A stretch of 64,000 nt of DNA. It comes from Plumapathes pennacea. Its lineage: Eukaryota > Cnidaria > Anthozoa > Antipatharia > Myriopathidae. Where the stretch lies: NCBI GenBank assembly GCA_964036295.1, contig OZ038471.1:7562001-7626000 (forward strand), written 5' to 3'. The notes under the pieces are model-generated. The model made no database searches. It was given only the letters and a program-made list of their open reading frames with translations, and was not told where the DNA came from. Shown here piece after piece: positions 9,971-22,194 of the stretch (positions are counted from its first letter, which is position 1; every line of letters begins with the position of its first letter). The position numbers and the translations under genes are program-made.

Positions 9971-12900
9971 AATGGAAGACCACTGAAGAAATGTATGAAC
10001 AGCAAACCGTAAGCTCGAACGTTAATGATATTCTACAGTCGCATGACATTTATGATGCATGATGTCATTTATTTGTCTTTGAAAGAGGTGTTCCAAACGT
10101 TTTTGGACAGTTAAATTCGTTCTAAGACTTTTCTTTACTTAAATTCACGCACAAGAACGATTTTAAACGCGAGGGCACTTTTTGAATTTGTTTTACTATT
10201 ACTGCTGTACTTCGGGCAAAACCCTGATTTGCTATCTGTCACATACGTGTGAACAGCATTTTATTGCAAGAAAAGGTGCTTATTTCACTGGATGGCTATA
10301 TTTGATTTAAGAAAAAAATACCAAAATCTTCGGGTCCAGTATCAATATTTATATGCAGGAAAATCTAAAATGATAAATTATGCAAACAACAGAGATCTGG
10401 AACAGCCAATTGGCTGCTAAAAACAATGAGGTCCAATTAATTTGATTTACAAAGAATGCTTCTTTTGCCTGTGCTTTTTTCTTGTCAACTGACTGTTTTT
10501 TTGTTTTTTTATTTTGTTTTTTCTTTCTTAAAACGTGAACGATTGGCGCTTGTTTTTGCGCGTAACTTTTTTGTTCTCTTTCGAAGTTGTGATTACGCAG
10601 ATACTGATGATACGTTATTTTTGTTTCTGCTTGCAAATTTATCGTTTTCTGTTTCGACGGTATAAACCGCTCAACTTCCCTTGTAATACGGCTTTTGTTG
10701 TCGCATTTTTTTTTTCGTGTTTTCTGTGAAGTGCATAAGCATCATTTTTGTTTTCGAAACTGCTGTTTATTAGTCGCCCTCGCGTTCATATTTGCAAAGT
10801 TTTGTACAATATTTCTCTTGTCGCTTTTAAATTCGTGTACACCAGTTTCTCCCAACTTGACGAGTAAAGCGTGACTATCTAATAGGTTTCTTTGGAACAC
10901 CTCAAGTCATTATTATTCTTTTTTGCTGATGCTGTTGTTAGATATACCCTTCAGAAATCGAAAGTCCACACAAATTATTTTTTACGACAATTTTGATCTG
11001 AATATTTCTTAGCTTTTCCGGCGAGTAGAGTATTTCGCGGCAGAAATATTGTAGTTGTGGAATTCTGTTTGGGCAAGTTTTACACCCAATTATTTTGTGC
11101 TTTTTATTATATTTTCTGAAGGGTGTATCTTTATCTGGTACGACCTGAAAATTAACTCGCAAAATTCAAATGGGACTTTGCGTATTCAAACAGGAACAAT
11201 ATTATAAGCCAAATTTAGCCAGTAATTTTATCAGTAGGGAATGCATGGTACCGATCAGCTTCGTAAACCTGAATCAAACTAATAACAATAGTAAGCCCTA
11301 CTTTGCAGTAGTCTAGCGCTTGTGTCCTTGTAGAAACCATTGCTTGTTACTTGTACATTCAAGTCCATTTCTCAATTCCAACAGTCCATTTGTTCATAAC
11401 ATCCAGGTTGATCCGTTACTCAATTCCACCAGTCCATTTGTCCATTCCACCTATCGTCGCTTGAGTTCTGTGTGCAAAGAAACGCATTCTGTAAGCTAAC
11501 AAAGTCTTTTGGCTGGGTTAAATGTACATGTACTGAATAAGATGAAACCGTAAACGAAATGCAAAGGCAGTGAACTCAAAACTCGCCAGGCAAACAACTC
11601 GTCTCCACGTGCATCGATGCTCGACAGCGTAGTTTTGCTCTGTTGCCGTCGCCCTGCACTTTATCTTTGTCCTGAAGTCCAAGAACACGTTCGGTCAGCT
11701 AACTCGTCTTCTTGGCAAAACAAATAGCAGGAATGAACACGAAACGTATCGAATACTTCGACATTAAAAAATATTCGACAGCAACAACGTCGAAATAATG
11801 ATATACAGTACAGAAAGGTGTGGTTTGAGTCTCTCCTCGGGCCAGGAAGAATGTGACGTAATTAAAACATGCAAGAGTAAAGTAAAACTAGAGCAAAAAA
11901 TTACTCGCGTATGTGAAGTCTTCGGTAGCTTTCGGGGACGCGAAAATTTGACATACTGCTCTGTCGGAGGGGTGGAGAATTTGAGTTGGAGTGTATATTT
12001 CTGATAGACAAGTTTACTTCCTGTGGGAAAGCTACTTACTCTAGAACAGATATTCAAACCTGGCATTGTCTAAGGTATAAATTGCATGACTTTTTTTTTT
12101 CCCGCGCTAATAAGAAACTAAATTCCAGGTTAGGTTTTAATGGACAGGATTTTGGGCCGCTCTGGCGCAGTGTAAACACTAATAAACCACCGGTCTGGAG
12201 CGGCTTTGGCCAGAAAACCGGCTTATCACGTGTAGTGCAAACACTGACTAAAGACTTATATTGCTTAAAGAGCGCAGCGTCTATAAAACTGAAACTCAGA
12301 TTATCCCTTTGCGCAAAGGAGGTACATGTAAATCTGAGCATAATTTCATCTGTACATATAAAAATACAAAATCGAAAATGTACTGTTAGTGAAACTCAAA
12401 CGTTTCATTGAAGTCCTGCAAGTCGAGACTACCTTCGTGTGACACGAGTCGCTTGTTTACTATTCGAATCTACACGTGAGGAAATTTGGCTTGCAAACTG
12501 TTGTATTAGCAATGGACCTTCTATCTTTACATGACAGAGGTTGTTGACTGACTGACTGACGAACACTAAAATGCGAGATTGCGAGCCTATTGGTCGAAAA
12601 AACGAAATGTTCCCATTTTACGTCTTGAGCATTACCTTCGCAGAGATTGGGAGAATAAATGGTTTTAAATAGAGGACGGAGTCACCGATGAGAGTTGCAC
12701 TCAAAGGTATTAGGCAAATCGTTTTGTTCTCGTTAGAAAAAAATAAAATAAAATAAAATAAAAAACAGGAGAAAAGGAAATTGCGTGATGCTGATACTTA
12801 TTTGAGATCTGAATGAGGAACGTTCAGATAATTCGTACATTCTAGGTTATATCTGTTTGGTACACACTCCCCTGTATTTCCTAAAAGGGGCGTTCTGCTG

Positions 12901-12983
12901 AACAAGTTTTGTGTTCAGGGTTCTCTGTCTAAACAGGGCATACATTTTAAGTTTTCAAGTCTTGTAAAGCGCAAAATTGTATC
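9971..12983. other. AT-rich non-coding DNA
   Basis: No gene supported on either strand. ORFs up to 141 codons lack splice context and recognisable motifs. Repeat-like sequence is seen near 11390-11460 (two TCAATTCCA...CAGTCCATTTGT units) and 12130-12250 (GGACAGGATTTTGGGCCGCT), and an (AAAAT)n repeat at 12738-12765. Confidence 0.4.
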
Positions 12984-13283
12984 ATGGTTCGAAAGTTAGA
13001 AAAAGAATTCAAACACTTTGTGTGTAATTCTTACTACATGTGGCACAAAGAGTTGAGCTGAGAAGCACTGGCCGACAAACAAGAAATAATTCGCAATCTA
13101 GAAAACAAACGAAACTCATACCAGTTGGCCCTGAAGCTTGTCACGAAAGAATTTGCTGAAGTGAAGTCACCCATCAAAACTCCAACTTCTAACTCAGAAG
13201 TGAATGAGGTCAATAAGGGTTTCGAAAGAGTTCCAGCACAGAGAGGTAGGAGAAACCGAGGCCCAAAAACCACAAAGAGTTAA
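12984..13283 (+). pseudogene. 100-codon ORF with one in-frame TGA
   Basis: From ATG 12984 one frame reads MVRKLEKEFKHFVCNSYYMW to HKELS, meets TGA at 13059-13061, and stays open for 73 more codons (EALADKQEIIRNLENKRNSY, LVTKEFAEVKSPIK, RVPAQRGRRNRGPK) to TAA at 13281. The sequence is a charged helix followed by a basic tail. A single nonsense change is the simplest reading. Family unknown; similar in style to the remnants at 8046 and 8655. Confidence 0.4.
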
Positions 13284-14788
13284 GCTGTCATTGCCATGCC
13301 GGTATGCCTATGCCATAGTGCCTAGCACTAGCCAACTGAAATATTTTTGAGTCCGGCCTTAAACAAGATCGCAAAACAAAACGCGAATGAAAATGACCGA
13401 ATTAGTGTCTTGAACAAGGCCTACAGTAGGTTTCATCAGAACCTTTTCCTAAACTTTATGTGTCGATAGTGATTACAGTGAGAACCGGTGGCAAGCCTTT
13501 TAAAGTATGACTGTATTTGATTGCCCCAGAAGTAGTAGTGATCATGCAGGCAAGGTGTTCAAGTACTTTGAAATAAACCCCTTAATTTTTTCTTTTTGCT
13601 TTTGGGAAAAAATTAGGTTGTTTTGATGTTCAGACAAAATAATTTTAGCTCATTAAATATGCACATGTGATATGTAAATATATGTAATTATATGTGCATC
13701 ACTGAGTCAATGAAAATGAATTTAAAACATGCAACAATTAATCTAAACAAACTTACACTAACGAGGCAGGCGCCCAAAAGTGCCACCACGAAATGAGTAT
13801 CACTAACAAGAAACAACTCAAATACGCCATTTTGCAAGATGCCTCTGCTTCAAAGCTACTGTAAGCCTAATGCGAAACCTTTCTCGTGAAAATGAGTTTG
13901 ATTTGCATGAAAATAAAAACTAATGATTGAAAGCCTCTACATATTGGTCTCTTATTTCCACTCTTATTTCCAAGTTTTCTGACCAAAGCTACTGTACCCC
14001 AGACCTGTGGTCTATTATTGTTTACACTGCACCAAAAATGCCCAAATTTCTATCTGATATTGTTTTTGTTTTGTTTTTGTTTTTGTTTTTGTTAGCCAGA
14101 GAACATGCAACATCTTTCAGAGAATAAACAAACCACACAATCACCTTAAACTGTCAATATTTCCAATACCTGCTCTAGAGTAAAGACATTTCCCACAGAA
14201 CTGAAATTGCTGCATCAGGGTCAGGGAATATCTAGATTTCTAGTAGAATATTAATTAACTAGTACAAATCAACTCACCCGGGGCATGCCATGGTGGATTG
14301 GCTGTTGGATGAACCAGATGTATAAGCAACGCATTGAGCTACAACTCTGAGGAGTAGCGAGAGGCTTCACTGATGGATAAGGTCTGATATGAAGATCGGA
14401 AAAAAGCCCTTAGTACATTATGTCTTACTAGTGGTTTCATAATAAGCATACTCTTTTACAAAACAGATTGTTATGGACAATTAATTATATGTCCTGTGAA
14501 CAAACACTGTTCAACAGGAAAAATATCTTTATAGAACACATGTCAATCTTAACATGGAGAGGTCAATTTTAACATGGAGGGAAAGAAATCACTTGAAAGG
14601 GGAATTATTTCCCGGTTTTAACCAATCAGAGACCATAAATTTCATGCCGGGCTGACCGAGTAATCATATCCCGATAATAGTCAATCAGGGATAAGCTGTG
14701 AGTAATCATACCACGCGCGAGGTATCATTACTTAGTCATGACGCCATATGTTTGCGAGATATAATCCATATCTTGCTTTGTAACATAG
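13284..14788. other. Non-coding stretch
   Basis: No supported gene. It includes a (GTTTTT)n repeat near 14064-14092. An exon-like piece on the - strand at about 14276-14334, with a GTTGTAG acceptor and GTGAGT donor, could belong to the SANT gene upstream, but its peptide gave no family signal. Confidence 0.3.
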
Positions 14789-15450
14789 AGAATGCCGTGA
14801 TGTTTCAAATCACCAAACTGGAAAACGATTGTAACCAATTTCCCGTGAAGAAAGAAATCTCCCTCTCATTAGGTAAATATGTATCCGACCTACCCGAGGC
14901 AAGGAAGGGGTATACTAACAACAGACCTGTTGATAGATGGCCGTGGGTTTTCAAAGAATTTAAAGCCAATGGTTATGCCACCTTTTTTCAGTGAAGACGA
15001 TAATTTTGCGGCGTTCAATTACCGTCTACATGGCTTTACTGGGCCTCCCACTCACCATTACAGCCACTACTTTTGGCACGCTGCTAGAAAGAAAAGGTTT
15101 TGCACAGAGAATAAACCCCAGCATCTCGTTCACTTTGATTACATTGAGTCATTCTTCCAAGCTTATTCTTCAAAACTCAAGTTTGGCTTTGCATTATTAT
15201 TGGAAATTAGTCACAATGCTTTGAATTCGGTCTTCATGGTAGGGAGCGACTTCCACAGACTTATAGAAAGACTGCACTCATATTTTTTTCCAGTGCGCGA
15301 CTTGCAGAACGTAGGGGCTGATGTTTTGAAACATGACGCAAACATTACTCGTGAACAGTCATCCAGAACATACGCTAAACCCAAGATATTTGCGGTGCGC
15401 ATTTTTCAATCTGCTTCACGAAAATTTGAGAATGTTCCGCGTTGGTCTAC
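14789..15450 (+). pseudogene. DUF229-family protein, frameshifted
   Basis: After an acceptor-like TTTGTAACATAG, the frame encodes VSDLPEARKGYTNN and RWPWVFKEFKANGYATFF, the DUF229 (PF02995) pattern of LPEARR, then W-WIFKEF, then GYAT. At the T6 run at 14983-14988 the frame breaks. One T fewer continues directly into SEDDNFAAFNYRLHGFTGPP, THHY, HFDYIESFFQAY and KFGFALLLEISHN, all in family order. Similarity fades after about 15270 (LIERLHSYFF), with a weaker match near KIFAVRIFQSASRKF. DUF229 proteins belong to the alkaline-phosphatase superfamily, and members are usually about 500 or more residues. Both ends are missing. This may be a decayed paralogue or a live exon with a base-call error in the T run. 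Confidence 0.78.
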
Positions 15451-15672
15451 GCAAACCTACAGTAAGGAGTGTGGTGTCTGTACAGTCATATCGAAAAAAG
15501 AAGTTTTCACACAACTGTGTTTGTTTATATAATTCATTTGCAGAAAGCCAAAACGTTTTAGGGGCGAAACCAGTCTGAACCTTTCGTGAAATGCAATTTG
15601 TTTTAATGTCATGATGTACTTGTTTCGTCCTTGCTACTTCGATAATGTTTACTGAAGTCTCTGTTATCCTAC

Positions 15673-17333
15673 CTTTCTGAACCACTTGTTGTACTTTGAG
15701 AAGTAAAAGTAACGGACACATGCGAGGACGTCCTGTAGAGAAACACAAATATTAAAACAATATTAAGTTAATAGTTCAATTTCTACAAATTCTACTAACA
15801 GCTCGTGCTTTCGGGATCAAACAACATCGCATCAGTTTGTTACCTTTCCTTCCCAGGCGATCTTAGTAAAATCTCTGCCATACTTCATTAAGCTGAAACA
15901 AAACATAAATAAACATAGAATATATATATAGAATCCCTTGCTTGGTACCTTTTTAGTATACCGCCGCGATTAGCAGAGCGTACAACGAAGTCGGATTTTA
16001 AAACATGTATTAGATTACTCACTACCTTACGAAATGGGATAATGTACTGACTTAGTCATTGGTACGGATAATTTGGTCATAATCGAGTTACCTCAGACAG
16101 CAACATTGCAACTACAGTGTATGACAGTGAATACAGTAGCAACAACAACAACGACGACAGTGGTGACTTACCGGAGGGCAAAGATCCTCTCCTGTCGCTC
16201 TGTCCATTGCCGACGTTCAAAATCAGAGATGTGACCGTACTTTATCATCTGTTCCTCAAAGATCTTAGGGTCGACCCATTCTGTTGATGAAAAATGGCTC
16301 TGATTATTTTTAAAACACATCTTCTTTTTGTACTTTGTGATTTGCTGTATCGATTTGCGTTGTCAAGCGTTGCGCTTTGCTGTGCTGTGATGTTGTGTTG
16401 TGCTATGCTATGCTATAGTCGAACTTCCACTAACGGTAACGTGGATTCTTCGCCCCGATGTCTTACCTTCCCTGGGTGGTTCGGTGCAAGGTTCTCTTGA
16501 GCAACCGGCTTCAATGTCGGCAAGGTTATTTTCTTCATACACCTGAAAGTTTGAGAAAAATTGTCGTAATGAGGTGGTCATCTCCAGTGATAAACTGTTT
16601 TAGGCGTAGTTCCTGCCAAATCAGACACCTGGTGCTAACATAAATTTTACTCTCCTGATAAAACTACCATGATCGGAATTTTCCTAATCTAAGAGTCGGC
16701 TTTATTTCAGTCTAGAGTTAGCTTATTTTGTGAAACCGCAAACAAGAATACAACGTCGTAGAGCATGCCTGTCGTACCCTGACTTTCACCACAACATTTC
16801 AGAACAAACTGCTATTTAAAATACCTTGAAACAAGCTTGTTTGAAAGACTTGAGATGTTTTGTGGACTTGTGAGATCGCGAAATATCCAACTCCAAAACG
16901 TTAGCAATACTCGTGCATTAGAAAGGATTCGTTGGGGGCGTAACCTATCACAAAACAATACCTTGGTATGTCGGGTTTGTGTCTTACCTTTTGGTAATTT
17001 TGCCTGGTATCGTACCGGGGCGCTTTGGTAGCATTTCGCTGACTGAAAAAAGCAACAAACATTGCTCAAAACAGGACTGTAAGTTCTACGAAAATAACGA
17101 TGCCGAATGATTGTTTTACGTACCTTTTTTGCTCTTTTCAGGCAGATTCCATTGCTATGCAACGTTTGAATACAGAGTGGATGGCTAACAGATCGTTTAA
17201 AAGGCAAAACTTTGCTTGTTTCTTCAGAGACTTTGTCGTAAAGCAACGCCCGTGAAAACTTTTCACTGGAGTGAGAGTCCTGACTTTTTGTGATGTCACA
17301 ATCGATACTGGTAGACCAATGAAAACGCTCCAT
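15673..17333 (-). CDS. SANT/Myb-like domain protein (3' incomplete)
   Basis: Six - strand coding exons share one frame: 17333-17124 (ATG), 17038-16988, 16542-16467, 16280-16172, 15892-15844 and 15732-15673, giving 188 residues; the last ends at a donor (GTAGGA), so the gene continues leftward. Exon 1 encodes MERFHWSTSIDCDITK and a Ser/Lys-rich start. Exons 4 to 6 encode a SANT helix trio: RRQWTERQERIFALR, LMKYGRDFTKIAWEG and DVLACVRYFYFSKYNKWFRK. The three bulky aromatic positions and the CVxYFY ending resemble the SANT domains of HDAC-corepressor proteins (MTA, MIER, RCOR). In those proteins SANT binds deacetylase or histone tails in the nucleus. No ELM2 domain is seen before it. An upstream in-frame TTG was not used as a start. 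The DUF229 remnant on + lies in the next intron or beyond the gene. Precise orthology unknown. Confidence 0.8.
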
Positions 17334-18404
17334 TGTGGAAGACGGAGAAATGGCCAATTTTAGTGGTTTTGTTGAACGAAAGTATAATAAATAATCGTTC
17401 TAAATTCTATGGTACAAAAACGAGCCTGATTTTGCTAACGTCAGCTCTGTATTCGTACGTTAAATCCGTTGAAAAGTTATTTTTTCTTGCTGCGCGCGCT
17501 GCTTTCGACAGCATGATCCCAACGTGCATTGCTCGCGTCAGCTTTGGTGCCGGAGCCAAGTTGTCATCTCCCCTCCCCTCCCCCAAGGAGAAGAAAGTGT
17601 TTCTTGATCATAGTCAGTCAAGGATATTATATACCCGCGTGCGCTCTACACTCCTTTGTAACAAACTGTTTTAATAACCTATACTGTCTTCCTTGTGCAA
17701 AATAAGAGAATTCATTTCAAGTCAATTTTCTTTGTACAGGACTTCAGAGAAGGAAATAATGGACAAGGCAACTGGGACTGGATATAAATGATCGGCCGCC
17801 TTCATGAGGAACGCTGTTTTTCCTTGAAGAACCGTTTCTTAACACAACTAAAGTATAAAGGTAAGAAAGGAAGAAGTGTATTGTCTGCTTGAACAGAGAC
17901 ACACGATAGAAAAAACGTTTAACACGAGAAAGCGAGATCAGAAATACTGCAATTAATCGCTATTCGTGAGCTTTTACTGTTTCGATGAAGACTTCTGTCG
18001 AGTGTGGAATATTAGGGAGCTAAGCAAAGCAGGACGGCGACGGCAGCGCGTGGAACCAGAAAAAGAGTATTTCCGTTTTCCTTATGTCTTTGTAACTTTG
18101 CCTATTCTTAATTTGTTCAAATTTGTTCCGTTTTTTCCGTAGTTCTATTGCTCTCATCGTCTCTGACTAAGACGAACGACTGTCGTAATTTCTCAAAATG
18201 ACGTCCACGTCCTGACAACAACTTAAAAAAGAAGCATTTGAAGTCGCACGCGAGAGCACGACGACCCCGAGATAATGCCAATTTCAGATATTCACGTGCT
18301 TCTTTTGTCTTCTGTGAGCAGTTCTATTGTTTCACCCGCGTTGCCGTCGTCCGCTCCCGTCCTGGTGCTTTGTAAGCTCCCTATTTTTAAGTAGCTACTC
18401 GCGA
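17334..18404. other. Upstream region of SANT gene; part of a dispersed repeat
   Basis: No gene supported. The block 18180-18375 (GTCGCACGCGAGAGCACGAC, then CCGTCGTCCGCTCCCGTCCT) is repeated in inverse orientation at 41300-41440, so it is an interspersed element. The promoter of the - strand gene must lie in the first few hundred bases, but no core element was identified. Confidence 0.4.
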
Positions 18405-19510
18405 ATTTATAGTTTTTATGAAGACTTCGTGGATTATTCATACGTCACATTGTCTGTGTACACTATAAGATTTTACTGTGAGACTTGGTATCTTGAGCGC
18501 AGAATAGGCTTTAACGAGGACATGTATCTTGAGCGCCGAATGTTTATACGCCGCTACTCGTGAATATCTAGTTTTCATTAAGACTTATATCGTGAAAGCG
18601 CGAGTATTCATACATCGCTACTTGTGAATCTCTAGTTGTTATGATGACTTGTACCATGCGCTCGGATTATTTATAGGTCGCGACCTGTATACATTGAAGG
18701 CTTTTACGAGGACTTGTATCTTGAGCGCAGACTATTTATACGTCGCTGCTCGTGAACCTTGTACTTTTTATGAAGACTTGTATCCATAGCGCGGATTTTA
18801 CTGTAAGACTTGTATGTTGAGCGCAGAATAATTATACATCGCTACTCGTGAACTTCGTACTTCTTATGAAGACTTATATCCGAAGCGCCGATTTACTGCA
18901 AGACTTGTATGTTGAGCGCAGAATATTTATACATCGCTGCTCGTGTACATTGTAGGCTTTTACGAGGACGTGCATCTTGAGCGCAGAATATTTGTACTTT
19001 GTACTTTTTCGAAGACTTGTATCCATAGCTCGGATTATTTATACGTCGCTACTTGTGTTATACACTGTAGACTTTTACGAAGACTTTAATCTTGAGTGCA
19101 CAATATACATCGCTACTCGTGCACATTGTAGGTTTCTACGAAGACTTGTATCCTGAGTGCAGAGTATTTATACGTCGCTACTCGTAAATCTCTGGTTCTT
19201 ATGATGACTTGTATCGAAAGCGAAAATATGTATGCGTCGGTCTCGTGATTTACTGGTGCTTATGAAGGCTTGCATCGAAAGTGCAATATATTTAGACATC
19301 GCTACTTGTGATTTTTTAGTTCTTATGAAGACTTGTATCGTGAGCGCGGAATTTTTATAACGTCACTATTCACGATCTTTTTAGTTTTGACGAAGACTAC
19401 GTCGCATGTGAATGCGGAAAATCGTGTGTCGCTGCTCGTGAACATTGTAGGTCCGATGAAGACTTGTTCGCGAGCGCAGAATACTCATCTTTATAGTTTT
19501 TCTTTGAAGA
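18405..19510 (+). repeat. Minisatellite array A (~65 bp unit)
   Basis: More than ten degenerate head-to-tail units carry GAAGACTTGTATCTTGAGCG, CAGAATATTTATAC and CGCTACTCGTGAAC. Units vary in length and are diverged. The same unit in reverse complement forms array B at 22195-22840. Short ORFs in the array are incidental. Confidence 0.85.
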
Positions 19511-19599
19511 CTTATTAAAAATGTTGGCAGCGCAATACATTTGTGCGTCGCGTCTCGTGAACGTTATGGGAGCAGGAGTAGGGTACTGAGATAACATGC

Positions 19600-20041
19600 C
19601 GTTTGTGAAGTAATTGACAACAGCGTCGGCAAGCAATTTAAAAATGTTTGTTCCTAATATTTGTGCTTCTGTGAGTGCATACTTAGTTTCTTTGTGTATG
19701 TCTTGCCCCCATTACTTCTGGAGTTTGATTTCTTATCTAATGTCAAAAACACTGACATTATTGTGTCAACAAGTAATAAGCACGTTGTTCAAAATTGAAA
19801 GAGAAGCATTCGCTTTTTCTTGTGAAATTAGTCGCATTGTTTATTCTACCGCTTTCATCGCTGCCTTCCCTTCGCTGCACAGACAGACAGGTGTTTATTT
19901 CAGTACTTTGACATCTAAACTTTGTCAATTAACTAGTGTTCTATATTTTCAATTCGTTTTCAGTGAAGGCATCTTCTGTTCCTGACTGCTGCGAAGTGTT
20001 CAATCGTCAAGCGAAGAAGACTGTCCGCGGCGACCTAAGCT
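19600..20041 (+). repeat. Exon-cassette duplicate, copy A
   Basis: This segment matches 20515-21040 at about 0.93 kb spacing. It holds an exon end (GTCGGCAAGCAATTTAAAAATG to GTGCTTCT, donor GTGAGT at about 19671) and a second exon 19962-20041 between TTCGTTTTCAG and GTAAGT that encodes KASSVPDCCEVFNRQAKK. It looks like an older copy of the two-exon unit at 20324-21182, with the first exon truncated. Confidence 0.55.
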
Positions 20042-20323
20042 GTAAGTAGATAGTTGGAAGTTAGCCCTTCATGTGTAGACGCCTTCTAGATTCTGCAAGG
20101 TTACTCATGTACAGGGTACAACACCAGCACTAACTACTTGCAAGTTAGCTGATTGATATATCTATTCTCACTAGAACATGTGTACATTTTCTTTTTGGAT
20201 CTTTGGGAGAATTTTAATTCCGTTGTTTGGAAGTGAAAGGGTTCTACAGCGACCTTAAGATCGAGTTTAGTTTGTCCCTCTCAATGTTGCTACTTTTTTA
20301 CAACAGGATCCATATCTTTGCAG

Positions 20324-21182
20324 TGAATATAAGCTACAAGAAATCCTGTGTTGCATGATTGAACAACTGGCTGAAAAGTTTAATGGTCAATTACCAGCTG
20401 AGGTACATGTACTAGGCTTCCTACTTACCAATTGTGCCATGCAAGATCTTCTCTTTGACTTTGAAATGGCACACGACAGGATCACGAGCGCTGCAAGTAA
20501 AATATTTTCCACATTTAGAACTCCATATATAAAGCGAGTGACAACATCGTCGGCAAGCAATTTACAAATGTTTGAACATTTGTTCCTTTTGTGCTTCTGT
20601 GAGTACATACTTAATTTTATTTTTGTGCGTGTTGTTGTTTCTCTTCTTTCGAAAGTTCGATTGCTAATTCCATCCCGGTATTGTACATTGTGTCTTCAAA
20701 TTATCAGCACTTCGTTTGAAACTTGAAAGAGAAGCGAAGCAGTCGTCCAACGGCATAAATTTATCAGTCCCAACAGTGCACGTGCGCTTTTCCTTGTGTA
20801 ATTAGTCTCATTGTTTTATTTTTTGGCTGTTCGTGAAAATATTCAAATTCGCCTTGTTTCTCTTCGCTCACAGACACAGCCGGTTTCATACTTCAGTATT
20901 TTGGCATGTACATGTAAACTTTATCGATTAAACAGTGTTCCATACCTGTATTCCTTTTCAGTGAAGACATCTTGTGTTCCTGACTGCTGCGAAGTGCACA
21001 TTCGTCAAGCGAAGAAGGCAATCCGCTGCGAAGGCATCTTCTGTTCCTGCTATTGTGAAGTACACGTTCGTCAAGCGAAGAAGGCAATCCGCGGCGAAGG
21101 CATCTTCTGTTTCTGCTACTGTGAAGTACACATTCGTCAAGCGAAGAACGAAGTCCGCGGCGAAGGCATCTTCTGTTCCTGA
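20324..21182 (+). CDS. Two-exon candidate gene with 63 bp Cys-containing repeats
   Basis: Exon 20324-20598 begins after TATCTTTGCAG and is open throughout: EYKLQEILCCMIEQLAEKFN, QLPAEVHVLGFLLTNCAMQD and FEMAHDRITSAASKIF, a helical protein-like segment, with donor GTGAGT. Exon 20962-21182 follows TTCCTTTTCAG and continues in phase with KTSCVPDCCEVHIRQAKK and then tandem 21-residue units of the form CEVHIRQAKKAIRGEGIFC, ending in TGA. The first ATG is at 20355, but the exon is open before it, so an upstream exon is possible. No family recognised. Alternatives are a decayed gene whose last exon was expanded by unequal crossing-over, or a non-coding transcript. Confidence 0.4.
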
Positions 21183-21380
21183 CTGCTGTGAAGTGTACAT
21201 TCGTCAAGCGAAGACGGCAATCCGCGGCGAAGGCATCTTCTGTTCCAGCTACTGTGAATTACACATTAGTCAAGCGAAGAACAAAGTCCGCGGTGAAGAC
21301 ATCTTCTCTTTCTGGCTGCTGTGAAGTGCACATTCGTGAAGCGAAGAAGGAAGTCCGCAGCGACCAAAGCTGTAAAGAAG
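20962..21380 (+). repeat. 63 bp tandem repeat (six to seven units)
   Basis: Units of GAAGTGCACATTCGTCAAGC, GAAGAAGGCAATCCGCGGCG and AAGGCATCTTCTGTTCCTG repeat, with period close to 63, so all three forward frames and two reverse frames stay open over several units. The last unit ends in GACCAAAGCTGTAAAG, the counterpart of the donor GACCTAAGCT|GTAAGT in copy A. The array therefore derives from one exon. Confidence 0.85.
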
Positions 21381-21519
21381 GTAGTTAAAAGTTAGTCCTC
21401 CAGAGTAGTTGTAAACGTGTACATTAGTAAAGAACTGACCACAACAGTTCTTCTTAGAGTTTAGCAGTTTAGTAGCAGTAATACTTTGTATAGCACAGGT
21501 AGTGTACAATCTTGTAAAG

Positions 21520-21662
21520 ATTCTTGAACAAACTAATAAAGAGTTCAAAATAATCTTCTTGAAAAAAAAAAATCTTGAAAGAATGTTGTAAAAGTTTCTT
21601 GAACAAACTAATAAAGAGTTCAAAATAATCTTCTTGAAAAAAAAAAACCTTGAAAGAAAAGT
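21520..21662. repeat. Two-copy direct repeat with AATAAA and A-runs
   Basis: TTCTTGAACAAACTAATAAA, GAGTTCAAAATAATCTTC, TTG, an A-run and CTTGAAAG occur twice about 75 bp apart. Each copy carries AATAAA, so either could act as a poly(A) signal for the + strand cassette gene. Confidence 0.7.
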
Positions 21663-21826
21663 TTTTAAAATCTTTATATACAAATCCTCCCCAAGCCCCC
21701 TAACCCCCCTATTCGCTCAGCTAGTTGAATGTCGCTCACCCATCGACTACCGCCCATCCAACCACCCTGTAGCGACCTCAAATTTAAAGAGTCGGAATTG
21801 TGACGTCAGCAAAGTTTGCAGTGTAC

Positions 21827-22049
21827 CATGGGCTGACATCATATTAAAATTACCATGTAAGGTGACCATGACCATAAAAAAGTGTTCATTAAATATCATA
21901 TTTATTCATGCAGTGCAAATATCAAGCAGGGATTGGCTCTTGTAATGGATTTTACGCGTGCAAGAATAAACATGATGTAATGATACGCTTTGATAGTCAC
22001 AGTTGCCTTACATGGAAAATTTAATATGATGTCAGCCCATGGTTACATG
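21827..22049. mobile_element. MITE with ~45 bp terminal inverted repeats
   Basis: The left end CCATGGGCTGACATCATATT, AAAATTACCATGTAAGG is mirrored by CCTTACATGGAAAATT, AATATGATGTCAGCCCATGG on the right. The interior of about 130 bp is non-coding. Confidence 0.85.
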
Positions 22050-22194
22050 GACAATAAATTAAAGACAAGACGAGACAATCTTTATTCGCACTCGCATATT
22101 ACAATTAATTTTACAAGTACCGTCAAATATTCCTACAGAGAAGAGCGCAACTGCTTAGAAATAGCTTAGAAGAGCTAATACATTGCTGAACGTT

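Noticed and set aside
16812-17357. 181-codon single-exon protein
   Set aside because: Reads through a good donor (17123) and beyond a TTG start; the spliced SANT model explains the segment better.
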